Part shown: positions 39,421 to 46,019 of the stretch, one piece after another
Numbering within the stretch: the first letter of the stretch is position 1
How the letters are laid out: every line of letters starts with the position of its first letter
DNA from: Halopseudomonas sabulinigri
GTDB lineage: Bacteria; Pseudomonadota; Gammaproteobacteria; Pseudomonadales; Pseudomonadaceae
Length of the DNA stretch: 64,000 bases
Direction: 5' to 3'
NCBI RefSeq assembly: GCF_900105255.1
Contig: NZ_LT629763.1
Coordinates: 434,001 to 498,000 of the forward strand
Program-made: the position numbers and the translations under genes
The notes under the pieces: model-generated
What the model saw: the letters and a program-made list of their open reading frames with translations, nothing else
The model's database searches: none
What the model was told of the DNA's origin: nothing

Positions 39421-39799
39421 AGGTCACCGCCCGGTCTGCCGTCTGCATGGCATCGACCCATTGCCCAAGGCCAGATAATTCCCAGGGCTCGCCACTGTTG
39501 GCTGCCGGGCGCTCCCAGCGGTAGGCTTCGGCCTCGTTCAGCACGCCACGACGCAAAGCAGCAGCGATGCAGACCACCGCATCAAGTTGATTGTCGCGGA
39601 TGAACTCACGCCATTGCCTTGCTAAATCAGCCTCGTCCTGGGGTTGCACGGCTAGGCTTGAGGCAAGGTGCACGGCATCACGGTAGAAGAACAATCTGCT
39701 GATTTGGTGACCGCCGGCAAGCACGGCCTGGGCAAAGCTCAGGGCGCTGCGGGCGGCCGGATCTTGCGGCCCGGCGAGCAAGGCGATGGCAAATTTCAT
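39410..39799 (-). CDS. tusD: Sulfurtransferase TusD (DsrE family)
   Basis: A 129-residue protein that receives sulfur from TusA at its conserved Cys (DAVVCIAAALRRGV) and passes it to TusE. The N-terminus FAIALLAGPQDPAARSALSFAQAVLAGGHQISRLFFYRDAV matches the family. The start at ATG 39799 is preferred because upstream residues come from the terminator region. It is the first gene of the tusDCBE operon. Confidence 0.92.
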   Translation of the reverse strand: MKFAIALLAGPQDPAARSALSFAQAVLAGGHQISRLFFYRDAVHLASSLAVQPQDEADLARQWREFIRDNQLDAVVCIAAALRRGVLNEAEAYRWERPAANSGEPWELSGLGQWVDAMQTADRAVTFGT

Positions 39800-39820
39800 G
39801 CTGTTTGAATGCTCTGAAAT

Positions 39821-39850
39821 AAAAATGGCTCGCCGTTGCGGGCGAGCCAT
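39821..39850 (-). terminator. Terminator of yccA
   Basis: On the minus strand ATGGCTCGCC pairs with GGCGAGCCAT (10-bp perfect stem) followed by TTTTTATTT. It separates yccA from tusD. Confidence 0.9.
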
Positions 39851-39873
39851 GGAGTATAACCCAGCGACAGATA

Positions 39874-40545
39874 TCAGTCGTCGTTGAAGGCGCCAATCAG
39901 GCTCAGCAGGCTGAGGAACAAATTGTAGATCGAGACGAACAGGGTAATGGTCGCCATGATGTAGTTGTCTTCACCGCCGTGGATGATAGCGCTGGTCTGG
40001 TACAGAATCACCGCAGAGGAGAACAGCACAAAGCCAGCGGAAATGGCCAGCTGCAGGCCGCTGATCTGTACGAAGAAGCTGGCAACCACTGCCACCAGCA
40101 ACACGACAAAACCCGCCATGATGAAGCCGGACAGGAAGCTGAAATCCTTGCGCGAGATGATCGCGTAGGCAGACAGGCTGAAAAACACCAGCGCGGTCAT
40201 GCCCAGCGCCAGGGTCACCACAGAACCGCCATTAGGCATACTCAGGTAGGCGTTAAGGATGGGCCCAAGCGTGTAACCCAGAAAGCCGGTAAAAGCGAAG
40301 GTGCTGACCAGGCCCCAGGCAGAGTTGCGCAGCTTGGTGGTCAGAAACAGCAGCCCATAGAAGCCGACCAGGGTCACGATGATACCGGGGTAGGGTAGAT
40401 TCATGCTCATGGAGACAAAGGCAACCAGAGCCGAGAAGGCCATGGTCATGGCCAACAGCGTGTAGGTGTTGCGGAACAGCTTGCTGACTTCCGCTTCGCT
40501 TACCGCGCTATGTTGCAGAGTTGAGTGGCGTTCTTGCATGTTCAT
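39874..40545 (-). CDS. yccA: Bax inhibitor-1 family membrane protein YccA
   Basis: A 223-residue BI-1 family protein with seven predicted membrane helices (from [20 protein letters not shown] to [24 protein letters not shown]). In E. coli YccA binds and restrains the FtsH protease. AGGAG precedes the ATG at 40545, with a second ATG two codons later. The place between tusD and a tRNA-Ser gene is what I recall from Pseudomonas. Confidence 0.92.
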   Translation of the reverse strand: MNMQERHSTLQHSAVSEAEVSKLFRNTYTLLAMTMAFSALVAFVSMSMNLPYPGIIVTLVGFYGLLFLTTKLRNSAWGLVSTFAFTGFLGYTLGPILNAYLSMPNGGSVVTLALGMTALVFFSLSAYAIISRKDFSFLSGFIMAGFVVLLVAVVASFFVQISGLQLAISAGFVLFSSAVILYQTSAIIHGGEDNYIMATITLFVSIYNLFLSLLSLIGAFNDD

Positions 40546-40726
40546 GCACAGCTCCTGTCGTGATAAATCAAATAATCCATTCGTTACTGCCAGATAATAC
40601 GGGTAATCGATGTCAAATCAAGGCAAGCCTGCGCCGCAACTATTACCATTCATGTTCAAATGCGGCCGCCCGCAGATTTTGCGCCAAAAAGCTTGTAATA
40701 AGTTGGTCACAGGTACTCGTACCCCA

Positions 40727-40754
40727 TTGACTCATCAGCAATTTCCGGTAGTAT
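40727..40754 (+). promoter_or_regulatory. Promoter of tRNA-Ser
   Basis: TTGACT (40727-40732), a 16-base spacer and TAGTAT (40749-40754) resemble sigma-70 -35 and -10 boxes, ending ten bases before the tRNA. Confidence 0.6.
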
Positions 40755-40764
40755 TGCCCGCCGT

Positions 40765-40855
40765 GGAGGGATGGCAGAGCGGTTGAATGCACCGGTCTTG
40801 AAAACCGGCGTAGGTTAATAGCCTACCCAGGGTTCGAATCCCTGTCCCTCCGCCA
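40765..40855 (+). tRNA. tRNA-Ser, anticodon UGA
   Basis: The 91-base gene has acceptor stem GGAGGGA/TCCCTCC, an anticodon stem CCGGT/ACCGG with loop CTTGAAA (anticodon TGA, reading UCA), a long variable arm typical of serine tRNAs, the T-loop GGTTCGAATCC, and an encoded CCA. Its 3' end is the likely attachment site of the island that follows. Confidence 0.97.
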
Positions 40856-40905
40856 TACAAGTAATGAAATCAATGACTTACGAGTGAGTTTGGTTTCTTG
40901 CCAAC

Positions 40906-40947
40906 AAAAGCCCCAACATACCAGCAACGGTTGTTGGGGCTTTTTTG
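40906..40947. terminator. Bidirectional terminator after tRNA-Ser
   Basis: AAAGCCCCAACA pairs with TGTTGGGGCTTT, with an A-run on the left and TTTTTT on the right. It can stop both the tRNA transcript and the leftward integrase operon. Confidence 0.9.
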
Positions 40948-41030
40948 CGTCTGGTCTGCCACCGATGTGATTATTCTTGCGACGATGTTAAATGTCGGCA
41001 TCGAAGCGCAGGGCACAATTGGATCCCGGT

Positions 41031-41402
41031 TCAACGCATACCTCTCCGGTTCTTGGATTTGGTGCGGATCACGTGGGTTGAAGACGGACGACCACCTTTG
41101 CTCGGGACTTTGACCAGTTTTAAAGGAGGTAACCAGTCTTTCTGCCTACCCAGCGCTTCAACCAAAATAACGATAGTGCGTTTGTAGTCGACAGCAGTGG
41201 CGGCGCTGTACTCGGCCAATCTTTCATTCCTGACGTATTGCAGATGCTTGAGTTTGATCTGCTCGGGTCGCTTAACCTCAGGAAATTTTTCATTGATAAT
41301 CCTGCATATTTTGTTCAGGCGACCGATGACTTTTCTCTGGGCGATCTCAGAGTATTTGCCGTCAAAACGCAGACGCTTTAGAACTTGGCTGATATTCATC
41401 AA
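41031..41402 (-). CDS. Small integrase-coupled protein
   Basis: A 123-residue basic protein (QVLKRLRFDGKYSEIAQRKVIGRLNKICRIINEKFPEVKRPEQIKLKHLQYVRNERLAEYSAATAVDYKRTIVILVEALGRQ). It looks like the N-terminal SAM-like core-binding domain of tyrosine recombinases, without a catalytic domain. Its ATG overlaps the integrase stop (TGATG), so it is made together with it. It could be an accessory DNA-binding factor or excisionase-like partner; this is inferred from position and domain likeness. Confidence 0.7.
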   Translation of the reverse strand: MMNISQVLKRLRFDGKYSEIAQRKVIGRLNKICRIINEKFPEVKRPEQIKLKHLQYVRNERLAEYSAATAVDYKRTIVILVEALGRQKDWLPPLKLVKVPSKGGRPSSTHVIRTKSKNRRGMR

Positions 41403-42379
41403 TATCCACCCACATAGCAGCTAGATATTTCGACCCTGCCATGACCTAGAACACGGGCAACTTCTTCTCTAGCTTTTCTATCGAGCTCTCGAGGTACATT
41501 ACGGCCGCTCATGGGTTGTGTGCCTGTGGCAGACTCATAAACGTCTGCAGCAAACGCCGCGCGCAATTCTCGATAGCTGATAATGTCGAAAGAATGCAGC
41601 ACGCGACGACACCTATTGAGCTCACGTTGGTAAAATGTTTTGACCGTTTCGGTTTTCGCTAGCAGACATCGGGAACCGATTGGGCGGGTCCCCAGTGCGA
41701 ACTCGAGTGACTCTATGCGCTCAGGCGTCGCCGATAACCAACGATCTTTGCTTTTACGGCCGCCTTTGCAGCCTTCCAGAATACACGCGCCACCAGTGGT
41801 TATGACCTCGCAATGCATGCGCTGGAGATCTTGCAAGGTGGCCTCCTGAGCGCGCATGCCCCAATGGCGAGCCAACAAAACTACCGCTGCTCCTCGTCGA
41901 TCCCCTTGGATTAACATCCTCGCGACCGCTTGGTATACGGCTGCTTGATCTGCGTTGGCAGGCTCCTTACGGACATGGCTTCGAGACTTATTCAGGACGC
42001 GTAGCGCTGACAACTCGATTTTCGAGTTCCTGCGCATCGCGAACAGTACTGTGTTCGCGGTCGAGATCAGGTTGTGCGCGTACGCGATAGAAATTCTTTT
42101 GTCGACAATGCCGTCTGGCCACACGAAATCGCCTTGCAAACGATCCCTCAGGTACTCCCCGTACAAATCGAGTGTCGATTGGGTAATCAATCGCGCGTCC
42201 ACCAATCCGTTCTTTCTGCAGAACCTTGCAAAAATCCGTAGCCGATAGTTGTGCGTTCGCCGGGTGCTGTAATGATCACGCTCGCCGTAAAAAGAGTTTA
42301 CTGCCTGGGACATCGCATATCTGAGCTGGCGACCGAAACCAAAATTTCGCTTAGCCCCTCGCTTGATAGGTTGTTTCAT
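41399..42379 (-). CDS. Tyrosine-type integrase of the island
   Basis: A 326-residue protein resembling the PF12834/PF12835 integrase family. The core-binding region is residues ~20-125. The catalytic part shows the first Arg (HWGMRAQEATLQDL), a Lys-containing turn (KGGRKSKDRW), the second Arg (SYRELRAAFAADVY, where the usual His two residues before the Leu-Arg pair is not seen), the His of VLGHGRVEI and the nucleophile in SSCYVGGY. It should integrate the element at the tRNA-Ser 3' end 0.5 kb away. Confidence 0.88.
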   Translation of the reverse strand: MKQPIKRGAKRNFGFGRQLRYAMSQAVNSFYGERDHYSTRRTHNYRLRIFARFCRKNGLVDARLITQSTLDLYGEYLRDRLQGDFVWPDGIVDKRISIAYAHNLISTANTVLFAMRRNSKIELSALRVLNKSRSHVRKEPANADQAAVYQAVARMLIQGDRRGAAVVLLARHWGMRAQEATLQDLQRMHCEVITTGGACILEGCKGGRKSKDRWLSATPERIESLEFALGTRPIGSRCLLAKTETVKTFYQRELNRCRRVLHSFDIISYRELRAAFAADVYESATGTQPMSGRNVPRELDRKAREEVARVLGHGRVEISSCYVGGY

Positions 42380-42439
42380 AGATGCTCGTTTCCTTTATTT
42401 GTTGGGGGGTGCAGCTTTGCGTGGCGATGCGCTCCAGGT

Positions 42440-42489
42440 GGGGCAGGGACGCATTGCTTTATCGCTCACCACGCACGCGTCCCTGCCCC
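42440..42489. repeat. 13-bp inverted repeat upstream of the integrase
   Basis: GGGGCAGGGACGC (42440-42452) and GCGTCCCTGCCCC (42477-42489) are exact reverse complements with 24 bases between. The position 60 bases upstream of the integrase start suits a regulatory or recombination-accessory site. Confidence 0.7.
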
Positions 42490-43221
42490 TAACCGGAGTT
42501 AGATTTTTAACCATTTGAGGTTTCCTCATAGGCGGGTGGACGGTTGTGTGCCGCTGCTAGCACGATTGAATCTGCTGCGCCGGAAACCGATCCCTGGAGA
42601 GGAGCGGGGGGCGTGGGCTGGCTCTTTTCATCGAGGCCGTGCAGCAGAATTGGGTGCCAGAATTATCTGGCTGAATTTTGACTAGATCGCTCGACATGCC
42701 GGGCTGAAAACCCGGTGGCGGAGGCCGGTCGATTGAGTTTTGTCCAGGTTTATTTTCCGTTTTAGTCCGGAAGTGATTCGTATCTTATTGATACTGTTTG
42801 GGTATTTGTATTTTAACGGGTCCATCTCTTAAACGTTTGGACCATTAAAAAAAACCGCCGCGGTATATAGATATCGCATGACGGTGCTTAGAATCAGGCC
42901 ATAAAGGCATTGGAAAGCTGTAGCTTTCAGCGTCCAGCTCACCAGCCCTTTGGCATTTCCTCAAGGGGATGGTGTGTATCTTTGGGCCGCAGAGGGTTGT
43001 CCCGCAGTCGTCATGGATGACCGCGGGCTTTGGGCATGCTTTGCCATAGGCAGAGCTTTCATAGAGATTTGGCCGTGGCCAAAATTCAGATGCTGTTTTT
43101 GTACGTGCCCAGCTAGCGCGTCAGGCTCGGCCTGAAGAACATTTAGTGTCGCCGAATTTCGGTGTCTTGGGACTCGTCTAAATGCTGAGTTTGGCGATTA
43201 ACTCGTGGAAGTTGGTATTGT

Positions 43222-43249
43222 CTCCTGACTATCCGAGGATAGTCAGGAG
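43222..43249. repeat. 13-bp perfect palindromic hairpin
   Basis: CTCCTGACTATCC and GGATAGTCAGGAG are exact reverse complements separated by two bases. It lies 50 bases beyond the stop codon of the small leftward gene at 43299. It has no T-run, so it may stabilise the transcript rather than end it. Confidence 0.65.
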
Positions 43250-43298
43250 TGAAGGGACAGGCTCGAACTACGTGAGCATCTCCAATCAAAGGCTTTAG

Positions 43299-43514
43299 CT
43301 AAGTGTCAGAGCTGGAGTCGCTGTCCGAATCGAGATCCGATTTAATGCGCTGCAAGAGCGTTTGAACACTCACTCCCTGTTCCTCTTTGAGGTATAAAGC
43401 GACCAATGCTGAAATTGGATGGACTCCTAATTTTTTTGATATTTTCTCAATCTCGTCGATGCTGTGCTCTTTTAACTCAAGCCCCAGCTCGCTAGAAATT
43501 TGCCGATGTTTCAT
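43299..43514 (-). CDS. Half-length XRE paralogue without the first HTH helices
   Basis: A 71-residue protein. Its sequence HRQISSELGLELKEHSIDEIEKISKKLGVHPISALVALYLKEEQG aligns with the second half of the neighbouring XRE protein (TYMSSLERGLKSPTIDKIQQISDVLEIHPVSIMVATYLAGNPG). Both end with SDLD followed by an acidic tail. The first two HTH helices are missing, so it probably cannot bind DNA alone. AGGAG at good spacing before the ATG argues that it is translated, not a dead remnant. It may form mixed dimers with the full-length paralogue. A CACTATAGTG site lies about 110 bases upstream. Confidence 0.65.
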   Translation of the reverse strand: MKHRQISSELGLELKEHSIDEIEKISKKLGVHPISALVALYLKEEQGVSVQTLLQRIKSDLDSDSDSSSDT

Positions 43515-43622
43515 GTTTTAAATCTCCTGAGTTGACTACGTTTTTGGGTTCGGAATCTGGCCATGGTTAGCGTGTTTGTGAGTCAGGTTTCATTAAAACA
43601 GACACTCGGAAAACTCAAAATT

Positions 43623-43640
43623 AACACTATAGTGTGCACT
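43623..43640. promoter_or_regulatory. CACTATAGTG operator, copy 1
   Basis: AACACTATAGTGTGCACTGT contains the perfect palindrome CACTATAGTG. It lies upstream of the leftward half-XRE gene. TATAGT within it could serve as a -10 box. The right half differs from copies 2 and 3. Confidence 0.55.
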
Positions 43641-43876
43641 GTCGAACGGCTTATACACTCGACGAGTTGCTTCGACATCTAGAAGAACAGATGAAAGGCT
43701 GGCACGGTCTGGCAACGCTGCGCGGCCACGGCATTAATGCGAGGCCGCTCTCGACAATGGATGCAGTCAAGTCAATTGCCGAGAATGCACATACTGGGCA
43801 GCCGATCGTGGTCAATCCGTGGGCTGAGGCTAGCCTACGTAGGGGCTCTGAGGATGCTGGAGTACCTGTTCTCTAA
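43634..43876 (+). CDS. Possible small protein of unknown function
   Basis: An 80-codon frame from a GTG inside operator copy 1, or 61 codons from ATG 43691. The composition is plausible (TLDELLRHLEEQMKGWHGLATLRGHGINARPLSTMDAVKSIAENAHTGQP) but there is no clear ribosome-binding site, and its end overlaps the XRE gene on the other strand. It could be a remnant. Low support. Confidence 0.25.
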   Translation: MHCRTAYTLDELLRHLEEQMKGWHGLATLRGHGINARPLSTMDAVKSIAENAHTGQPIVVNPWAEASLRRGSEDAGVPVL

Positions 43877-44154
43877 CAGTCGACGACATCGAGATCCGAT
43901 TCAACTCGCTCGAAGAGGGCCTCAATCGTAGTACCCGGATTTCCAGCCAAATAGGTTGCTACCATTATTGATACCGGATGGATTTCCAGCACGTCTGAGA
44001 TCTGCTGAATTTTATCGATGGTTGGAGACTTCAATCCCCTCTCTAGTGAGCTCATATAGGTCCGGCTGCTAATGTCTGAAAAATCCTCTTGGGAGAGATT
44101 TCTCTTATTGCGGAGTTGCCGGAGAGCGACGCCAAATGCCTGCTTGAGATCCAT
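43873..44154 (-). CDS. XRE-family regulator (controller-like)
   Basis: A 93-residue protein with a complete Cro/C1-type HTH (VALRQLRNKRNLSQEDFSDISSRTYMSSLERGLKSPTIDKIQQISDVLEIHP) and a short C-terminal extension. Small stand-alone XRE proteins of this size include restriction-modification controller (C) proteins and antitoxins. An operator palindrome CACTATAGTG is centred about 40 bases upstream of its start, so it may regulate itself and the other genes with that site. No obvious toxin or restriction gene is adjacent. Confidence 0.82.
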   Translation of the reverse strand: MDLKQAFGVALRQLRNKRNLSQEDFSDISSRTYMSSLERGLKSPTIDKIQQISDVLEIHPVSIMVATYLAGNPGTTIEALFERVESDLDVVDC

Positions 44155-44528
44155 ATTCCACCCAGAAAATGGTCTTGATACAGTCTTTGAACACTATAGT
44201 GCTACAATCTATAGGGTTCGCAAATGGTGTGAGGCGAGCTTCAGGATGCATACGTTGGCCAAATAGGGAGATCTTGCAGGCGTCCATAACCCTGGTCAGT
44301 ATCAACGTCGACCGGAGCAATTGAATAAAACCGCGTATCAGTTTTGACGAATTTATGCGTGAACATGAACACAATGGCTTTGTGTTATCGCGAGATATGG
44401 CGGCGCCTGGATAGCTCAAGCAGTCAGTTCAGGTCTACCGGTGCTGAGAACCTGACAACCCGCTATCCATTCCGTAAACCGATTTGAAATTTAATCGACC
44501 TCCGACATGGAGGCCTCTGGAGTGACAG
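44155..44528. other. Intergenic region with operator copy 2
   Basis: About 370 bases between the XRE gene and the next small gene. It contains operator copy 2 and promoter-like AT-rich sequence. I see no reliable gene; a leftward frame across it lacks a ribosome-binding site. Confidence 0.45.
44190..44214. promoter_or_regulatory. CACTATAGTG operator, copy 2
   Basis: AACACTATAGTGCTACAATCTATAG-type site: the palindrome CACTATAGTG followed eight bases later by CTATAG. It is placed so that TATAGT on the minus strand is a fair -10 box for the XRE gene, meaning bound protein would block or modulate that promoter. Confidence 0.7.
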
Positions 44529-44747
44529 ATGACACTGCCACATGAAAGGACAAGATCACTTGTTCAAGCTGGAGAATTGCTGGCCGAGATTTCCAAAGAT
44601 CATTCACTTCCGGATGAAATAAGGGCTCAGGTCAAAGTGGTCCTGCGCCATTACCCATCGAGTAAAGAGATTTTGCTCATAGGTAAACGCGATGAAATGG
44701 CCGACGATCCTTTTGGGCCATGGCTTTCATCGGATACAAAAAGCTGA
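44529..44747 (+). CDS. BPSL0761-like small protein
   Basis: A 72-residue protein (TLPHERTRSLVQAGELLAEISKDHSLPDEIRAQVKVVLRHYPSSKEILLIGKR). It resembles the BPSL0761 family of short proteins common on pseudomonad and burkholderiad islands, whose function is unknown. GGAGTGACAG precedes the ATG. No partner is evident. Confidence 0.65.
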   Translation: MTLPHERTRSLVQAGELLAEISKDHSLPDEIRAQVKVVLRHYPSSKEILLIGKRDEMADDPFGPWLSSDTKS

Positions 44748-44813
44748 GAGATCCGATCTTGTAAGAAATGCAAAGCAGAAGCAGATCTTCCGAGCTCGAC
44801 TAGGCAGGTTATG

Positions 44814-44838
44814 AACACTATAGTGCTACAGTCTATAG
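44814..44838. promoter_or_regulatory. CACTATAGTG operator, copy 3
   Basis: The site differs from copy 2 at a single base over 25 positions (CTACAG instead of CTACAA). It lies 23 bases before the GTG start at 44861, and the following TATAGT could be that gene's -10 box. Confidence 0.72.
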
Positions 44839-44860
44839 TATTCATTAAGAGGAGAGGGTC

Positions 44861-45292
44861 GTGTATTGGATGCGCAAAATGACCAAGCAAGAAGAGCAAG
44901 CCGAAGAGGGAACATGCTTATTAGATTTAGGCATCACTTCAAAAATCCCCGAGCTAACATTTGTTTTGGCTTATTTAAAGCTAGAGGATGAAGCGGGCAA
45001 CTGGTCGCTACGTTCAAAAATGATTAATAACCTTGATGTCATCGCTGTCTTGAACGCAGAGGCTGCTGGTTATCGTCCGAGAGCTCACAGCATTTATGTC
45101 GTAACGCCAGTGCCGTCTGACTCAGGCCCTGCAATCCAAATGGAGCTAATCAAGGGGGTGGACACTGTGATGTTGGATATTTCTGGCTCTAACTGCTTTG
45201 GTCTCAGATGCGAAGTAGACGACAATACGATTTACAATTTCATTCCGATAGCAGCGACCGGCTCCTACAAAAAAGCCGATTTAAATTGCTAG
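44861..45292 (+). CDS. Uncharacterised island protein under the CACTATAGTG operator
   Basis: A 143-residue soluble protein with mixed alpha/beta composition (LLDLGITSKIPELTFVLAYLKLEDEAGNWSLRSKMINNLDVIAVLNAEAAGYRPRAHSIYVVTPVPSDSG). I recognise no family. AAGAGGAGAGG is a strong ribosome-binding site for the GTG at 44861; an ATG nine bases later is possible. It shares an operator with the XRE gene 0.6 kb away, so it is the best candidate for the target or effector of that regulator. Confidence 0.65.
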   Translation: MYWMRKMTKQEEQAEEGTCLLDLGITSKIPELTFVLAYLKLEDEAGNWSLRSKMINNLDVIAVLNAEAAGYRPRAHSIYVVTPVPSDSGPAIQMELIKGVDTVMLDISGSNCFGLRCEVDDNTIYNFIPIAATGSYKKADLNC

Positions 45293-45444
45293 CTCTCAAT
45301 ATCCGAGCACGCACTAAATCCTGCTGGCGGATGAAACGGCTTCTGATTTCGGCATCCGATTGCGTGGTGGGCGGCACTTCCTCCGAACGAAGTCACTCGC
45401 TTATATAGGCTTCAGAGTCTCCAGTGTGAGAATGATCAACGCCC

Positions 45445-45711
45445 TTATCTCGTGCTGCTTCTTTTAGACGCAATTTTAAATTGCACGCCCGGGGTAACTT
45501 TATGCCGTGGCTGGGCCTGACTGAGGATTTGCTCAGTGCCGTCGGGTAATTCGGCAACAATGAAACCGTTTTTTGACAGCACGACTGTTTGGCCAGAGCG
45601 CTTTGCTCTCTCGTAAGCCGCATTGGTGGCCAGAGCTGCCAGGGCTGGAAATTGTTCTTCAAGCTCTCGTATGGTTTCATCAGATAGTGGCTGTTTGGTG
45701 GATCTAGTCAT
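45445..45711 (-). CDS. Small protein of unknown function
   Basis: An 88-residue protein (TKQPLSDETIRELEEQFPALAALATNAAYERAKRSGQTVVLSKNGFIVAELPDGTEQIL ... basic tail). The middle part resembles short antitoxin-like DNA-binding proteins, but the match is only by eye. GGAGGAAGAGG precedes ATG 45711 and an upstream GTG is less likely. No toxin-like gene is next to it. Confidence 0.6.
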   Translation of the reverse strand: MTRSTKQPLSDETIRELEEQFPALAALATNAAYERAKRSGQTVVLSKNGFIVAELPDGTEQILSQAQPRHKVTPGVQFKIASKRSSTR

Positions 45712-46019
45712 AGCCTCTTCCTCCACGAACGTTTTTTGCTTACCTCGTTTGATAATAACCTAGTGAAAGCCATTGGCGCGGCTCTATCGACCTCTTTTAC
45801 CTAGGCTCGATTTAGAATATTGAGCATCCATGAAATTTGGGACGATTCAGGCCGGGCCTACAGGCAGGCATGTCGACGTATAGCTCAGCGCATTAAAGTT
45901 TCCAATGCGTACGCGTCCTAGCTTACGCTTGTCAGCCAAACCTCTTTCGAGCTTTCTACTCCAACCCATTGGCGCTAAAGTGAGAAACCGTCGAAGTTCG
46001 CACGCAAGGATAGCCTCGG

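Larger units (their letters stand above)
42380..43298. other. Non-coding region upstream of the integrase
   Basis: About 920 bases without a credible gene; short open frames here lack ribosome-binding sites. It holds a 13-bp inverted repeat (42440-42489), a 13-bp perfect hairpin (43222-43249), a CCGGG/CCCGG hairpin near 42700 and AT-rich tracts. It probably contains the integrase promoter and, if the element circularises, part of the attachment region. Confidence 0.5.

Noticed and set aside
42829..42860. Terminator at the TGGACC hairpin with an A-run
   Set aside because: The A-run follows the stem on the plus strand, so no U-run would be made on either strand at the right place.
42950..43135. 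61-codon rightward frame
   Set aside because: It starts at TTG without a ribosome-binding site, and its Cys/Trp-rich composition resembles no neighbour.
43299..44154. Toxin-antitoxin pair formed by the two XRE-like genes
   Set aside because: Both products belong to the same regulator family and neither resembles a toxin.
44105..44419. 104-codon leftward frame over the XRE promoter
   Set aside because: It covers operator copy 2 and overlaps the XRE gene in another frame; no ribosome-binding site.
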